A program made the translations under genes and the position numbers. A stretch of 64,000 nt of DNA from Lingula anatina (Eukaryota > Brachiopoda > Lingulata > Lingulida > Lingulidae). The stretch is taken from contig NW_019776063.1 in the NCBI RefSeq assembly GCF_001039355.2, positions 53,964 through 117,963 on the forward strand. The letters run 5' to 3'. Below, in pieces: positions 1 to 11,812 of this stretch; within the stretch, counting starts at the first letter, position 1; the number at the start of each line of letters is the position of its first letter. A model generated the notes under the pieces. It searched no databases and was not told where the DNA came from. It was given only the letters and a program-made list of their open reading frames with translations.

Positions 1-27
1 GAACTCACTACAGTAAATCATGAAAAG

Positions 28-1060
28 TCAGTAATTGCGGGTATGACCTCCAGCAGCCGCTTGCAGCGCCCTCATCCTACATGGCATACCCTGTGACACG
101 TTTTTTAGTTTGGATGGGGATATCATTCCACGCAGTGATATTTGCCTGTCGCAGTTCATCACTATTTACCGGCCGATGACCATAGCTATTAATTCTGTGA
201 GTTACTTTTGCCCAAAGTTTTTCAATTGGGTTCATATCTGGAGAGTTTGCAGGCCAGGGCAGTTGCTGAACCCATTGGTTTTAAAGAAAAACAGTGATTC
301 TGCGGCCTCGATGTGGGGTTGCCCAGTCGTCTTGGTACACAAAGTTGTTCCTGAAGATGACTCTTACCAATCGAAGCATTGTTTGCTGTAGAATGTATCG
401 TAGGAATCCTGGATGAGGTTGCCTCCTAGAAAAACCAACTGGTTCTGGGCACCGACCTGAAATGCTCCCCAAACTGAGACGTTAACATCCCCTGCTTGCA
501 CCCTAGCCAGTACACAATCATCGTTTTATGCCCCTCGTACACGTCGGTGGACACGGATTCGACCATCAACCCTAAAAAAATCCATATCTGGTCTCAGCAC
601 TGAAAACGACGTGATTCCAGTGTTTTGGCTGCAAATGCACGTGGTCCCCAGCCCATTGCAGACGTCGCTGTATATGACCTGCTGTTAACAGTGGTTTCCG
701 TACTGGCCTTCGTGCAAAATAACCGGCTTGCAGTAATCTCTTGTTCACGAGGGACCTTGAAACGGGCGTTTGAATGACATTCTGCCTCTCTTCTCTGAGG
801 ACACTGGTTGTCTTTGTACGACCAGCACGGCGTTCTCTAAGGAAAAGGCGATCCTGTCTTCTTGGTGTGATACGCGGACACCCTGGTCGAGGTATTGGAG
901 TAGGTGCCCCTGTTGCATCTTTTCTTTGGAGGACTTTACAAACGGTTCCTGATAAATGTTGAATTACCTGGAAATGGCTGTCCGTTTCTGGCCATTTTCT
1001 CTGAGAGCAAGAATCCCATAGTAAGCTGCGTTGCTTAGCTGTCGAACCTAATCTTCACTA
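28..1060 (-). pseudogene. Tc1/mariner-like transposase, broken
   Basis: Read on the minus strand, this stretch gives successive blocks of a Tc1/mariner family transposase, the enzyme that excises and reinserts its own DNA element. Visible blocks are a start of the catalytic domain with a DGRIRVHRR block near 542-570, a VWGAFQVGAQNQLVFLGGN block near 415-485, and the C-terminal end GGHTRNY followed by a stop at 28-30. The blocks fall in different frames and are interrupted by stop codons, so the copy is dead. The family catalytic triad cannot be read intact because of the frameshifts. AT-rich sequence to about 1380 may be the element end, since a similar end occurs near 5780-5812. The family call is from remembered sequence style, not a search. 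Confidence 0.75.
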
Positions 1061-1956
1061 AGGCACCTGTCAAGTTTCAGAGCGATCCCTTTGTTGCTTC
1101 TCTAACCACACTCCAAAGATTGACCAAACCCATGCGTTTTTATACAAGAGCAGAAATTGCCGAAAAGACCACCCCTCACATATCTGACCACAGAAAATCC
1201 AGCTGCATGCATCAATTGTTTCGAGAGTTGTGTAAAAATTAGGTAACACACCTGGCTACACATGGAGTGACACCTCAGCTTTGGATTTAAAGTAGTTGGA
1301 GAGATATTAAATACTTTGTAGAAAATTTACTCGCCAAAAAATAATATTCCATATTAAGTGGTAACCCTGTACGTTCTGCTCCGGAAACAAGGTTAATTTG
1401 TCCCTTCTTTTTAACTTTGCATGGAATTGATGCAATATTTATTATTGCTTACCACTTAATGACGCAGCACTAGTTTTAAAAAGATCAACTTTATTTGCTA
1501 TAAAGGACGTCGCAATTACGCACAGGGGCTTATAATGGGAAGAAATTATCTAGAAAACGCGTGAAGATGCAGTATTGAGTTAATGGATGTATAAGGAGAA
1601 GCTAACGTTGGCCATTAAAGGGAAAATTGAATTCATTAATCAAAAGCCAATAATTCGGTTTTTATTATCTTTTATCTTATTCAGTCTGTGCTGTCAATAA
1701 AGTGATTAGATATGGCGGACACGCCAACAAAGATACGTAGATCAAAATTGTCCTTCTTTTGATGGCAGTCAAGTGACAAAATTAATTTTTCTTTATGTCA
1801 AAAACCATACTGAATTAAGATATCACTTAATTAGACAGTTAAACTAATAATCCTTGTACTTAGTAAATGATACGCGTTCCACCACCGACGCCACACAAGA
1901 GCAGTGGTTTGTCATTAGGACCGAGATCTCTTGAAAGTATGGAAGCGTGTAAGGGC

Positions 1957-2076
1957 CACAACAACAAACAAACATCACAACACCACAAACAAAACTCACA
2001 ACACCAAACAAACTCACAACACCAAAAACAAAACTCACAACACCACAAACAAAACTCACAACACCACATAAACATC
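1957..2076. repeat. CA-rich minisatellite
   Basis: About six degenerate copies of a 15-21 bp unit of the form AACTCACAACACCACAAACA. The strong strand asymmetry (almost no G on the plus strand) opens reading frames on both strands that are not genes. The 700 bases before it (1230-1950) show nothing I can name. Confidence 0.8.
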
Positions 2077-2173
2077 ACGCTCTTTAATCTGCAACCTTGA
2101 CAAGTGATTGATTATTTTTAATGACTACTGAAGTCGGTCAAGTCGGATTAGTCACCTGGTGCAAACATACGTT

Positions 2174-2305
2174 ACACCACTGATATCTCGGAGTATGAAT
2201 GGCTACATTCACACATCTCCGCACTTCGTTACACAACCTGGCTATAGAGACTGGGCGGTGGACCCGTATCAACAGAGAGGAGAGACTCCGAGATATCAGT
2301 GGTGT
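2174..2305. repeat. Hairpin repeat, 20-bp perfect arms
   Basis: Arms at 2174-2193 and 2286-2305 are perfect reverse complements (ACACCACTGATATCTCGGAG), separated by 92 bases. It looks like a small MITE or a hairpin relic. The sequence from 2310 to 3100 has a C-run at about 2487-2497 and no feature I recognise. Confidence 0.75.
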
Positions 2306-3107
2306 GCCTGTAAACACTATGAGCCGACAGATTAGGATTTATTGCCTCTCGATAAGCAGTAAATTTGGATCCAGTTTTTAATTAACTGGTTTCCTTTAAT
2401 TCCATTTCCCACTCTACCTCTGCAGATTCCAATACACTTCATCCAACCATCCAACCTACATCCATCCCCGTTATCCTCTCCTCCTCCCCCCCCCCCTCCA
2501 CATTCTCCTTCGGACACTACAACCATCGAAATGCACTTTCAAGCTATCTGCCGTACATCACAGGCGGGAGGTGCCCCTCCCAATTCCCGTCTCACGTTCT
2601 GTCTTCACTAACACAATTGGGTGATATTTGTGGAGTTCGTCACAATCATGGTTGAGACAACCTCATCAAAATCAAAAGGGCATATTTACCCTTAGGTCTG
2701 TGGATTGAGATGAAATTTGGCGACATTAGTATGTGACAGGAGATGGTTAATTACCAGTACTGTAAATCTGTTATTTAAAGCTTACGTTATTACACTGCGA
2801 CTATTTCTCTAAATGTCTGTAAACTTCTATGATGCATAGGATCCTAGTACAATAAAAGTATAATGTAATTATAGTTCATAGTTTAGTTCATAGTGTACTC
2901 ACTGCAACGTATGAATCCACCTGGGTTGATGAAAATGACAATATAAATGTGATTTTAAATGAGTATGCTATTAACCAGTTACAATGTGTAAGACTACTTA
3001 CTTACAAAAGACAGTTGTTTAACCCAAGTTACGATTACTACTACTCCATTGCCGATGGGTACAGTACTGTTTTCTAGATTCCTCCTAGCAAAAGCAGCGG
3101 GGACAAA

Positions 3108-3190
3108 CTCAGGCCTACCCAACTACCAGACTCGGCACATAAGGATCCTGAATTAACCGGTAGATTGGACCACACTACCCGTTTTCAAGG
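3108..3190. mobile_element. Solo arm of a MITE (same family as 54119-54409)
   Basis: The segment shares CCTACCCAACTACCAGA, GGACCACACTACC and intervening bases with the left arm of the complete inverted-repeat element at 54119-54409. Only one arm is visible here, so this is a truncated copy. Confidence 0.65.
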
Positions 3191-3364
3191 TGTGGAACTG
3201 AGCTAATGCAAAGGCGATTTCTATTTCTTGGGATTTCATAATGATGGTAAACTCTCATCAAATGATCTGAGGCCAAATTGTGTGTAGTGTTTTGTAAATA
3301 CCTGGTATAATATGGTTTGCAGGTCGTTGTACAGGAAGCAGGTTGTGAGAAAGTGCTTTTCATA

Positions 3365-4420
3365 TTCTATTTTGTCTTTACAGCAGTATAGCATATTCTG
3401 TTGGAACGATGAGTGTTAGTGTATCTGCTTGTTTCAATGTGCAGTTTTATGTCGAAAACGACTTGGGCTTTTTTAGCATCGTGAACAACGTCCATATATA
3501 TATATATATAGATTTGTCCTCTAGTTCTCTGTGCCAGTTTTGTATGAAGTCGCTGATGATGCGTTATTTGAAGGTGTTTAAGGAGTTTTTGTAAGGATAC
3601 TGTTTTAACCATACATCTCCAAATCCGTTTTCGAATAGGAGTTTCATGATGCCTTCACTCCATGAGAGGTTATCTTTCAGATTTGACAAGCTTTTTGTTG
3701 AGAGTAATTTGTCATATTGAAATTCATCTAGGTATGCTTTTTTTACGTAGGTTGTTATCATCCAAGTGTAATATTTTAAGCCAAAATTTATTAATTGTAT
3801 TTTAATCTTTATCTGAGCAGGAATTCTTCCAGTCTCTCCTCTTTCTGCATGGTTTGATGATTTTGGGTGAACCTAAATGATGTTTACAAAATCTGAGGTT
3901 TGGTTTTCCGATGGAGACCTGTCTGTTAGAGCGGTATAGCCCCAGATCTCTAATCCGTACATTGCAATTGGCATTATCATGGTATCGAATAGTTTTTCCT
4001 TGAGGGATGATTAAAACAGGACTGGTTAGAGGGAAGTCACTTTTTAGTACAAAAAAAGTCTTTTTGTGCTTTTTCTTTTAATTTAGATTGAGCTGCTGTG
4101 AATTTGCTGGTTTTAGAGAAAAGAATTCCTAGGTAGTTGTAGCTAGATGAAATAGTGAGTAGTTTGCCGCTAACGTAAATTTTGTGTTTGTGTTGAGCGT
4201 CTGTAATTTTTCCCTTGCTGTTGAAAATAACAACTTGGTTTTTTTAATGTTTATCGAAAATTTCCATAGTTTACAATTACATTTAATTTTTTTTAACAAT
4301 CCAGGCTATATATTTGAGACCAAATGGGCTTGTTGAAAAGAGAACTTTGCCATCAGCATAGAATAACCCAGACCATGTTTCTTCTAGGCAAATTATTGAA
4401 AATTAAACTAAATTGGGGAC
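3365..4420 (-). pseudogene. Non-LTR retrotransposon RT C-terminal part, broken
   Basis: Minus-strand translation gives the usual end of a LINE-type ORF2 in several frames: a block with KIYVSGKLLTISSSYNYLG near 4120-4190, then PIAMYGLEIWGYTA near 3940-3980, then QYPYKNSLNTFKQRI near 3560-3610, and a terminal RYTNTH/RICY block near 3370-3430. The order and wording match the part after the reverse transcriptase palm in CR1/L2-like and related elements of marine invertebrates. Frameshifts separate the blocks and a TA repeat (3492-3511) sits inside, so the copy is not active. The exact clade is not determined. Confidence 0.65.
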
Positions 4421-4834
4421 GTGATTGGGGAGGGGGGGGGGGTTAAAGGAAACATTATGTACTTTATTTGGATATCGGCTGAGTAGGGTCTCGGAAAGAG
4501 ACGCAGTACTGTAATGGCTTATTTTAGTGCATAGAATTAATGAGGCGGACAGGACAACCAGAGCGCCTTTACGTAGTTAAAATACATATAGTTGAGGGGT
4601 GGGATTCCCCTTTCAGTCCCCTGCCCGGCACCTACTGTATGCCTATTCGAAGTGTAACCTAGACGTGAGTTTCGTTTCAATAGCTGATATATTAGAATAA
4701 ACAGCATAAAGCGTTATGTGGTGATTTGCTTTTTTTAAAGACTGTTGTGGTTAAACGCTTGGTCACCCTAGGTACATTCCGTGGGGTGGTGAATTATGCA
4801 AAGGAAAAAGAAAGTTTGTTCTTTGAAAACCTTT

Positions 4835-5040
4835 ATTTTTATTGTGTTTATATTATCATCATCATCCAGACCCTAAATTGTTCTACTGTTGGACAAAGGC
4901 CACAGCATGCTTCTTCCAGCGTATTCTGTCTTGCACTTTACACTCCAGCTGGTTTTTCCCAGTACTCGTCAAATTCATCCATCCATCTCTTACGAGGCTT
5001 CTCTTGTTGCCTATGTCCATATCTTGGTCGCATGTATTCA
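4835..5040 (+). mobile_element. LINE tail-like repeat (ATC-rich, TGTTGGACAAAGGCC)
   Basis: A run of ATC triplets is followed by CCTAAATTGTTCTACTGTTGG and ACAAAGGCC, then CTTCCAGCGTATTCTGTCTTG. This is close in style to a tail found behind many invertebrate RTE-type LINE fragments. Assignment is by memory of the pattern only. Confidence 0.4.
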
Positions 5041-5251
5041 TGAGAGAATATAAAGATATACATTGTATGAGAGAAGTGCCTCCATCAAATTTGATTTTAT
5101 TGTGCAATTAAAATAATTCAATCCTGTCAACCTTATTGTCCATCTGTTCATGCGGACTGAATGTTGGATTATTGATAGGTCTAATGAAATATGTGTTCTC
5201 AGCTTTCAAATTAAGAGCCGAACACATACGAGGATGAATTCTTCCGATCCG

Positions 5252-5270
5252 TTTGTTGTTGTTGTTGTTG

Positions 5271-5330
<60 letters not shown>
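5252..5330. repeat. (TTG)n(TTA)n microsatellite
   Basis: About eight TTG or TTA-transition units followed by about twenty TTA units. It opens a Val/Ile homopolymer reading frame that is not a gene. Confidence 0.95.
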
Positions 5331-5331
<1 letters not shown>

Positions 5332-5562
5332 GAACAGCCGTTACTGATACAATTGATACATAATTAGAACTTTGTAGTCTGGGCGATAGCCTTAAAATAC
5401 TGAAATAATAATTATATCAAAATAATATTTCAAATAGGAGAAATGAGAAAAAATGCTGCTTTGCCAAATGTAGGCCTTTATAATGTTTCGAACCCCCATA
5501 GGTTATGTGTTTTTTTTTTCAATAATCGATCATAGCTGATCAGTGGCTGATCGTGAACATCA

Positions 5563-5563
5563 N
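5563..5563. other. Assembly join (single n)
   Basis: One ambiguous base in otherwise clean sequence. I see no duplicated flanks here, unlike the joins at 19295, 39400 and 48869. Confidence 0.6.
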
Positions 5564-5819
5564 ACTTTGCCAAAGCCAAGCTTTGACCTTCCCAAAGGAG
5601 CACTACCCAATTAAATCACTGCATATTACATAATGCAGCAGCGCAACAAACCTGGAATTCAGTGAATTGGAAGCAACACACCTGACTACACACTTCTCCA
5701 TTCACATATCTTATATGAGATCTGAGTTTTTTGAAAAAAGGATGCATTTTTACCTAGGCATACTTTCGAAACTGAAATATTCCATATTAAATGTCAAGTC
5801 TGTATAAATGAAATACCGC

Positions 5820-6185
5820 TTTACTTTTTGGCTTGAAACTTACAAAACTGATGAATATCTATGATACGCAGGTCAAATTCGAAAATTGGCATGATCAGGG
5901 CATTTTTATAAAAGTTATGCTGTTTTTTTCACTTTTTTCACTATATACGCAATACCTATAACACATTTTAAGGAAAATCCATCGGCCAATTGTCTTGAAA
6001 TTCACAGTAGTGATCAATGTTACTGAAATGCAGATCAAGTTTTGAAAATAAGCTTGATCAGTTAAAGTTTGGTGAAGTTATGCCTTTTTTGTGTATAATT
6101 GTTTTTTTTTTTTTTTCATTAAATTTAATTCTCAGTCATGTTAACAGTCTCGTTTTTGAACTAATTAGATATGTTAAGGGGGCAG
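5820..6185 (+). repeat. R1 repeat family, partial copy
   Basis: Contains the R1 monomer hallmarks CTTGAAACTTACAAAACTGATG, CGCAGGTCAAATTCGAAAAT, GCATGATCAGG and a T-rich run. It continues into a block almost matching 26040-26300 (CCAATTGTCTTGAAATTCA, CAGTCTCGTTTTTGAACTAA). The 6190-6620 stretch that follows holds nothing I recognise. Confidence 0.7.
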
Positions 6186-6739
6186 CGTAGGTTTGAGATT
6201 TTCTCCTCAAATAAAGATCTTAGCTTATTTATTCCTGTCATATTCATTTAACGTATCTTCAAAATATCTAATTATGCTCCAACTTCATCGTGTGACGTAA
6301 TATTGGAATTTTGGGGACAAAAACACCATTTTTATACACCTGATTTTCTCAGGTACCTGGACAGCTATAAACTTGCTTTTAATGGCATTATAACACTTGA
6401 ACAAAGTACTACAGGATGGAGTCAGGGATTTTTCTTTAGAAACTTATTGTTGCTTTGATCTATAAAAACGTGAAATAACATCAAAATATTAGGGAATTTT
6501 CACTTTCAAAGTCTACAAATTAGAAAAGAAAGGATCAATCAAAATTTCTTAAAAAGCACTTTTGATGCATACTTTTCATAATTAGCATGGTGAATTTGGT
6601 CTCCCTCAGGTGTACATGTAGACAGTCATAGCTTGCTACGATAACGCTAACTCGTCAATATTGAAATCAAAGAAAACAAGCAAAAACCCTTTCAGGGAGG
6701 TTAATTGTCCAAAATAGCAAATTAAATTGTTGACAGCTT

Positions 6740-6842
6740 TACATGTTGACGTTCTGTCGATCGCGAAGATGGGTACTCTTTTGCCGGTTGAAATAAGCTT
6801 GTTTGCATGCATTTGGATGTCAGAAAATTTTACGCACAGATT
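6740..6842 (-). repeat. Left member of an inverted repeat pair
   Basis: About 100 bases here (core GATCGCGAAGATGGGTACTC, then GCATGCATTTGGATGTCAGA) recur in reverse complement at 11130-11228. The two lie 4.3 kb apart and could be ends of one element or two independent insertions. Confidence 0.7.
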
Positions 6843-7311
6843 TTTATAATTCCCAGCAAAATGTAGACTAACGCAAGAGATGAAGGACAGCGTAAGTACA
6901 GCATATGTGCCGCACATCGCAGCTTAATTTCCATTAATAATAAAATCATCATTTAGTCAGAAATATTCTTGCAATTACCCAGAACGGTACATGTATATTT
7001 ATTTAAAGTAGGCTAGCTTCGCAAATGTGGAACCCCCTTCGAATAATACTGGATCCACGTACCTCTGAGTTGAACTAACATACACGGTACGGTTTCATTC
7101 ACCTTACATGTGGATGCATGGCTCCCAAAAAACCAATGGTACGACACTACAGAGATCTGATACATCTAAGTTTAATTATTTGTTTTTAAAAATTACCAAT
7201 GTCAAGCTGTTAGTTTGGAGGGGTAAGCTGGGTCAAGTCCGTGTCAAAATCCTTTGAAGCTTTGCAGGAAAATTCTTCACTTGTTTTTCTAGCTCCTTCT
7301 TAAACCTGGTG

Positions 7312-8038
7312 TCGGGCCGTTTCACAAATAATCTTAAATCCGTAGTTGACTAGCTCGAGCTGAATGGCCTACCTAGGTCGACTACGCTGCAGTCGACTAG
7401 GAGTGTTTCACAAAGAATCTAACGTCTTAGCTTGGCGTGCTTACCGTAGTCGACGCGCACGAGAAACTCTTCAAGAAAATTTCTAAAGTTTAAGAAGACA
7501 TGATGTTTCATGGCCTCTTTCGGCCGAGAACGATCGTTTATCAACAATAAACATCAGCCAAAACATAAACAAAGTTTGTTTTTGAACTTTATTGATTAGT
7601 TTCACTTCAATACAACTTCAAAGTAACAGTTAAACATTAGCTTGTCGTGGAACACTGCTATCGGACGTCTAGCGGTCAAAAACATAAACAAAAATGCGAT
7701 CGGCTGGGTGAAGTGGCATTTTATTTTTTATTTCAATATTCCATAAATGTCAGTGCTATTCAAGGATATTATAACACAATATATTGAAGGAGGTATGTAT
7801 TTTCCAAAATGTTGTTGTTTATGCTCTCATTTACCGAGTTTTAGTTGAGCTTGCCGACTTATGTCTCCTCCCGAGGAGGCTAGACATCGTCGACTAGCAG
7901 CTAAGAAAAAAACGACGTAAGCGACCTTTTAGAATCTTTGTGAAACGGGTCTTAGTGACGTAACGACTTAATTACGTTGGTAACCAAGCTCTTAGTCAGG
8001 GAAACCGACTTAAGTTTTTTTTTGTGAAACGGGGGCCA
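7312..8038. mobile_element. MITE with GGCC-GTTTCACAAA ends
   Basis: The left end reads GGGCCGTTTCACAAATAATC and the right end reads GTTTTTTTTTGTGAAACGGG then GGCC, an imperfect terminal inverted repeat. Inner copies of the same motif (TTTCACAAAGAATCTAACG near 7408 and AATCTTTGTGAAACGGG near 7935) give a nested, partly palindromic structure. No coding sequence is visible inside, so a transposase would have to act in trans. Confidence 0.6.
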
Positions 8039-8283
8039 GATTTTATCCAGTACCCCCAGGGTTGCGGGAGCTGCTCTTTGAAAATAACACTCAGGCAGAT
8101 TTTTTTACCTGAGATAAATATCGCCAGCGAGAATGCGTTCGATTTTCTCAAGAAAGAGGGTACAGAAGAGTTGAGGGCCACTGAACCCTCCAATTAAGAT
8201 GTAAAGGAAGTTCCAGTTAGATTAACGATTAAAATAGGACTTGTTTAGGTTACAGGTATTGTTTACCTCAGTTTGCAAGACGT

Positions 8284-8300
8284 GGGGGGGGGGGGGGGGG
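8284..8300. repeat. Poly(G) run
   Basis: Seventeen consecutive G, a likely site of sequencing error and of G-quadruplex formation. Confidence 0.9.
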
Positions 8301-8581
8301 TCAGAACAATTGTGCCTGTACAATTGATACAGAGGATTTGTACATACAGGTGATTTTAATAAGCAGAAGTATTTCTTTTATATTCCGTGAAAAATACACT
8401 AAATTTATATAAAATAATAACGTGGTTGGCCAAAAAATTGTACGCATAGTGCATCCATGCGTATACCTAGTTACGCCCATGTAGATTTTTAAAATCTAAC
8501 GACTGCATCGAACTGATGTCGAAAATGGATCGATAGTTTGACGGTTGCTGTCACGGGTAGCAAGCAACAGAATTTTCTTTT

Positions 8582-8583
<2 letters not shown>

Positions 8584-8630
<47 letters not shown>
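8584..8630. repeat. Poly(T) run
   Basis: About 47 consecutive T. Read on the minus strand it is a long A tail, which would fit the end of a retroposed sequence lying to the left, although I could not identify one. The stretch 8640-10290 shows no gene I can support; it holds two diverged copies of a roughly 90-bp block at 9901-9995 and 10085-10180. Confidence 0.85.
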
Positions 8631-8632
<2 letters not shown>

Positions 8633-10429
8633 GTACCTCAAAAAGTTAACAAGAAAATCGAAAGAGCGCGTGTAACAACAAGCAATTCAAGGAGAACTCG
8701 TATTTCGAGCAAATCTAATGTCTCGGAAAAGATTCATCTTAGCGCTGACCACAATGAAGAGCGACTATCAAAACAGCTTAAGCGGAACAATAGGCACTGC
8801 TTTGCCGATCGCTGTTAATGACAAAGGGGGCATGGCGCATCCCTTCTAATGTTTCTCTAGTCGTGCTGATGCTGCTAAGGTCCGCCCACCGAGTTAACCC
8901 ATGCCAACGGCCCTTGACAACGTAGGCGGGGCATAGACTAGGCCACCGGTGCCGATGTGTGTAGCATCTGAATCCAAAATTTTTAAAGGTCTGGTCACGC
9001 CCCTGAATCTATGCAACTTGGGCAATTTGGTCCGATCGGCGTCCTGTAACACGGCCGTGATTTCGAACCATTTTTCGCTTGGCGAATGTGGACAAGACTG
9101 CCTGCGATGCTGCTACTGTGTGCACATCCTAGAGCGCATCCCTTACACTTGCCCCGACGGCAATTGACGTGGCCACTGATTGCTTGAGTCATTAGGGCTT
9201 ACTACCCTGAGTGTCAGAGCAACGTAAAAGCTAGCTTGTTAAATATACCTTGTGATGGAGTCGCTTTTACTAGCTCTGACGAACAGTGACAATCTGAGGG
9301 CGTTCTTCAACATTTTGCCTGGGGCGCTTCCATATTTGGAAGTCACACGTCACAGCTGTGTCCGCCTGGATCCATATTTGGAAGTCATAAGTCTCGTGCT
9401 ATCTTGCAGTCGAAGGTCAGTGCCACAATGCAAGCACCATTCTGCTTTAAAAACTTATTTTGGTGTAGCCATTGCGCAGCCCTTATAGTGGTATCGGACA
9501 TACAGTGTAGCTGTCAAATTTGGCACACGGCAAGCACGTGAATTCTGCACGTGTACATCTCAGGACTAAATGTTCTTTGATAAGCAAAAAATACAAAAAC
9601 ATTGGATTTATCTTTTCTTTTCGAAGAATATTATTTATTTTTTCACTTTACGTCTGAAGTACAGTAAATAAGATTAAATAAAGCAGAATAAAATCTGTTT
9701 TACGTTTCATTTTGGTCTGATGACATTCAACTGCAGATTCACTGCGGAGCAGTTCTATTTGATTGACGGAAGGGCGTGCCGGTGTGGCGTGATAGACCCC
9801 GTGACGAAACCGTTCTGCACGTGCGCATTGAGGGTAGATTGAAAGAAGCATTTCCGGTATGACGATGTCGTCCTAAGGAGGCGCTATGTTTGCACTGAAC
9901 TATGATTTTCCAATTCATAATTCAGTGGTTTTCGTCATGAGGGAGTATGTATTTGATAATCTTATTACTACAGTATATGGGGGAATGTTGGAAGTGAGCG
10001 TTTGATCGTGACTGAGCTGTTTTGCTCTGTGTGAAAAACGTGGCAGATCTAAGACTCGTAGTAGGCCCTATAAATCTTTTCACTCTACAATATTCTTTCA
10101 ATTCAGAGTTCAGTCATTTTCATTAAAAAGAAATTGTGTGTTTGATAATACTACAACTTTCTCTGCGGGGGAAATGTTGGAAATGCATGTGCAGCTACGT
10201 ACTGTAAGTCAACAGACTGCTTCCCCCGCGTGAATAATCCGTCAGAACGGTTTATTCACGACGACGGTTTCTTCACGTGACACCGGTATTGCTGATATGG
10301 GTTATGTCAGCGACGGTTTACACTACCCCCCTCCCGTTTTGGAACTCTTCCGAAACAGAACGATTTTTACCTGGATCACGTATATAAGCTGGGCAGTTTT
10401 ACTGCTCAGCCTATTCTTCTACAGCAGCA

Positions 10430-10845
10430 GCCCACCTCGTCTCAGCAGTCTACGGCACGATCTACCGACACGCGGCTCTGCAGCTACTCGTCTCAACGGC
10501 TCACGGCACGATCTACCGACCCACGGCTCTGCAGCTACTCGTCTCAGCGGCCCACGGCACGATCTACCGACACGCGGCTCTGCAGCTACTCGTCTCAGCG
10601 GCCCACGGCACGGTCTACCGACACGCGGCCCAGCAGCTACTCGTCTCAGCGGCCCACGGCACGATCTACCGACACGCGGCTCTGCAGCTACTCGCCTCAG
10701 CGGCCCACGGCACGATCTACCGACCACGGCTCTGCAGCTACTCGTCTCAGCGCCCCACGGCACGATCTACCGACCCACGGCTCTGCAGCTACTCGTCTCT
10801 GCGGCCCACGGCACAATCTACCGACCCACGGCTTAGCGGTACCTC
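10430..10845 (+). repeat. GC-rich 51-bp minisatellite
   Basis: About eight copies of a 51-bp unit beginning CTCGTCTCAGCGGCCCACGG, phased at about 10436, 10487, 10538, 10589, 10640, 10691, 10741 and 10792. Because 51 is divisible by three, a reading frame starting at 10297 stays open through most of it as a 17-residue repeat (RLSGPRHDLPTRGSAAT). One unit is a base short, which shifts the frame near 10730. I do not think it is a host gene. It shares words and flanking style with the minisatellite at 62478-62830. Confidence 0.85.
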
Positions 10846-11129
10846 GTCTACTGCAGTGCTTTAACGATTGCAATTTTTCCAATTTATATTTATTTTATTC
10901 AATTTCTGTACAGTTTTTTCATCATATTAAAATTATTATTTATTTCCGCTCTTGTTGTTTTTTAATCTTCAAAATATCATCAACAGGTTTTATATGAAAT
11001 CAAGATCGAGCTGGCAATACCGGAATCTAGTACCTAGGGTAGGGCTTACTTGATTGCCTGTCAGTCATTCTGGTAGTGCTAGCGGTAAACCCTTGAAGTT
11101 ACTAACAGGAGGTGAGATTGATACAAAAA

Positions 11130-11228
11130 TAAGATTTTCTGACATCCAAATGCATGCGAACAACCTAATTTCAACCGGCAATAGAGTACCCATCTTCGCG
11201 ATCGTCAGAACGATAACAGGTAAAGCGT
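11130..11228 (+). repeat. Right member of inverted repeat pair
   Basis: Reverse complement of 6740-6842, with several substitutions. Here it is followed at once by a second dispersed repeat (11236-11505). Confidence 0.7.
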
Positions 11229-11235
11229 ATTCACT

Positions 11236-11432
11236 AGGCTAAGTTCAGTGCTATAAACTCATTTGCCTAATTAAGTAGCCATTAGATGAGATTTCATAAA
11301 GCACACTTGTTGATATTTTCCTGTAAACTCCCAAAGGTTAAGCTCTCTGCTGGATTACAGTGTCCATAATACGGAAGCAGTAATAATTATGCAGGTAAAA
11401 TTTGTTTTATTCTGCAAATGTTTTTTTTTAAT

Positions 11433-11504
<72 letters not shown>
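11236..11504 (+). repeat. Dispersed repeat with (AT)n tail
   Basis: About 180 bases, including GGCTAAGTTCAGTGCTATAA, CCCAAAGGTTAAGCTCTCT and AATTATGCAGGTAAA, followed by about 33 AT units from 11438. The same body followed by an AT tail is seen at 27549-27776, so the microsatellite travels with the element. Confidence 0.75.
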
Positions 11505-11507
<3 letters not shown>

Positions 11508-11543
11508 CCCTCCCCCTCTTGATCAAGAGGGGGAGGGGTGATA
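11502..11543. repeat. Perfect 42-bp palindrome
   Basis: Directly after the AT array, the 21-base arm 11502-11522 is exactly complementary to 11523-11543, with no spacer. The arm includes CACCCCTCCCCCTCTTGA. Such a perfect zero-spacer palindrome can extrude as a cruciform, or may be a fold-over artefact of sequencing beside a slippery repeat. Confidence 0.9.
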
Positions 11544-11812
11544 AATACCCTTGGTGCCACAAGTAACACTATAAATACAAAGAGAATCCCCTTACAATAA
11601 AGGCAGAACATTACTGAAAGGAAAGCCCGTTTAACCTTTAAATAAATATAATCAACAGAACATTTCCAATATAACTTCTCAAAACGGCACAAGAAAACAA
11701 ACTGAATAAAATCAACCGGACGGTAAACACCCATGAGGCTTTGTCAATTTTACCATTGTTTATTTCAAACAGCGCACTTTTCGCGCATTCGCAGTAGTTT
11801 AAATCCTGTGCT

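Noticed and set aside
8880..9200. GC-richer segment that might hold a tRNA or a gene
   Set aside because: I could find no tRNA-like A/B box pair with a foldable cloverleaf and no frame with family features.
10297..10836. 179-codon open frame over the 51-bp minisatellite
   Set aside because: The frame stays open only because the unit is 51 bases; the repeat peptide is low-complexity, the reverse strand is open too, and the frame breaks where one unit is a base short.
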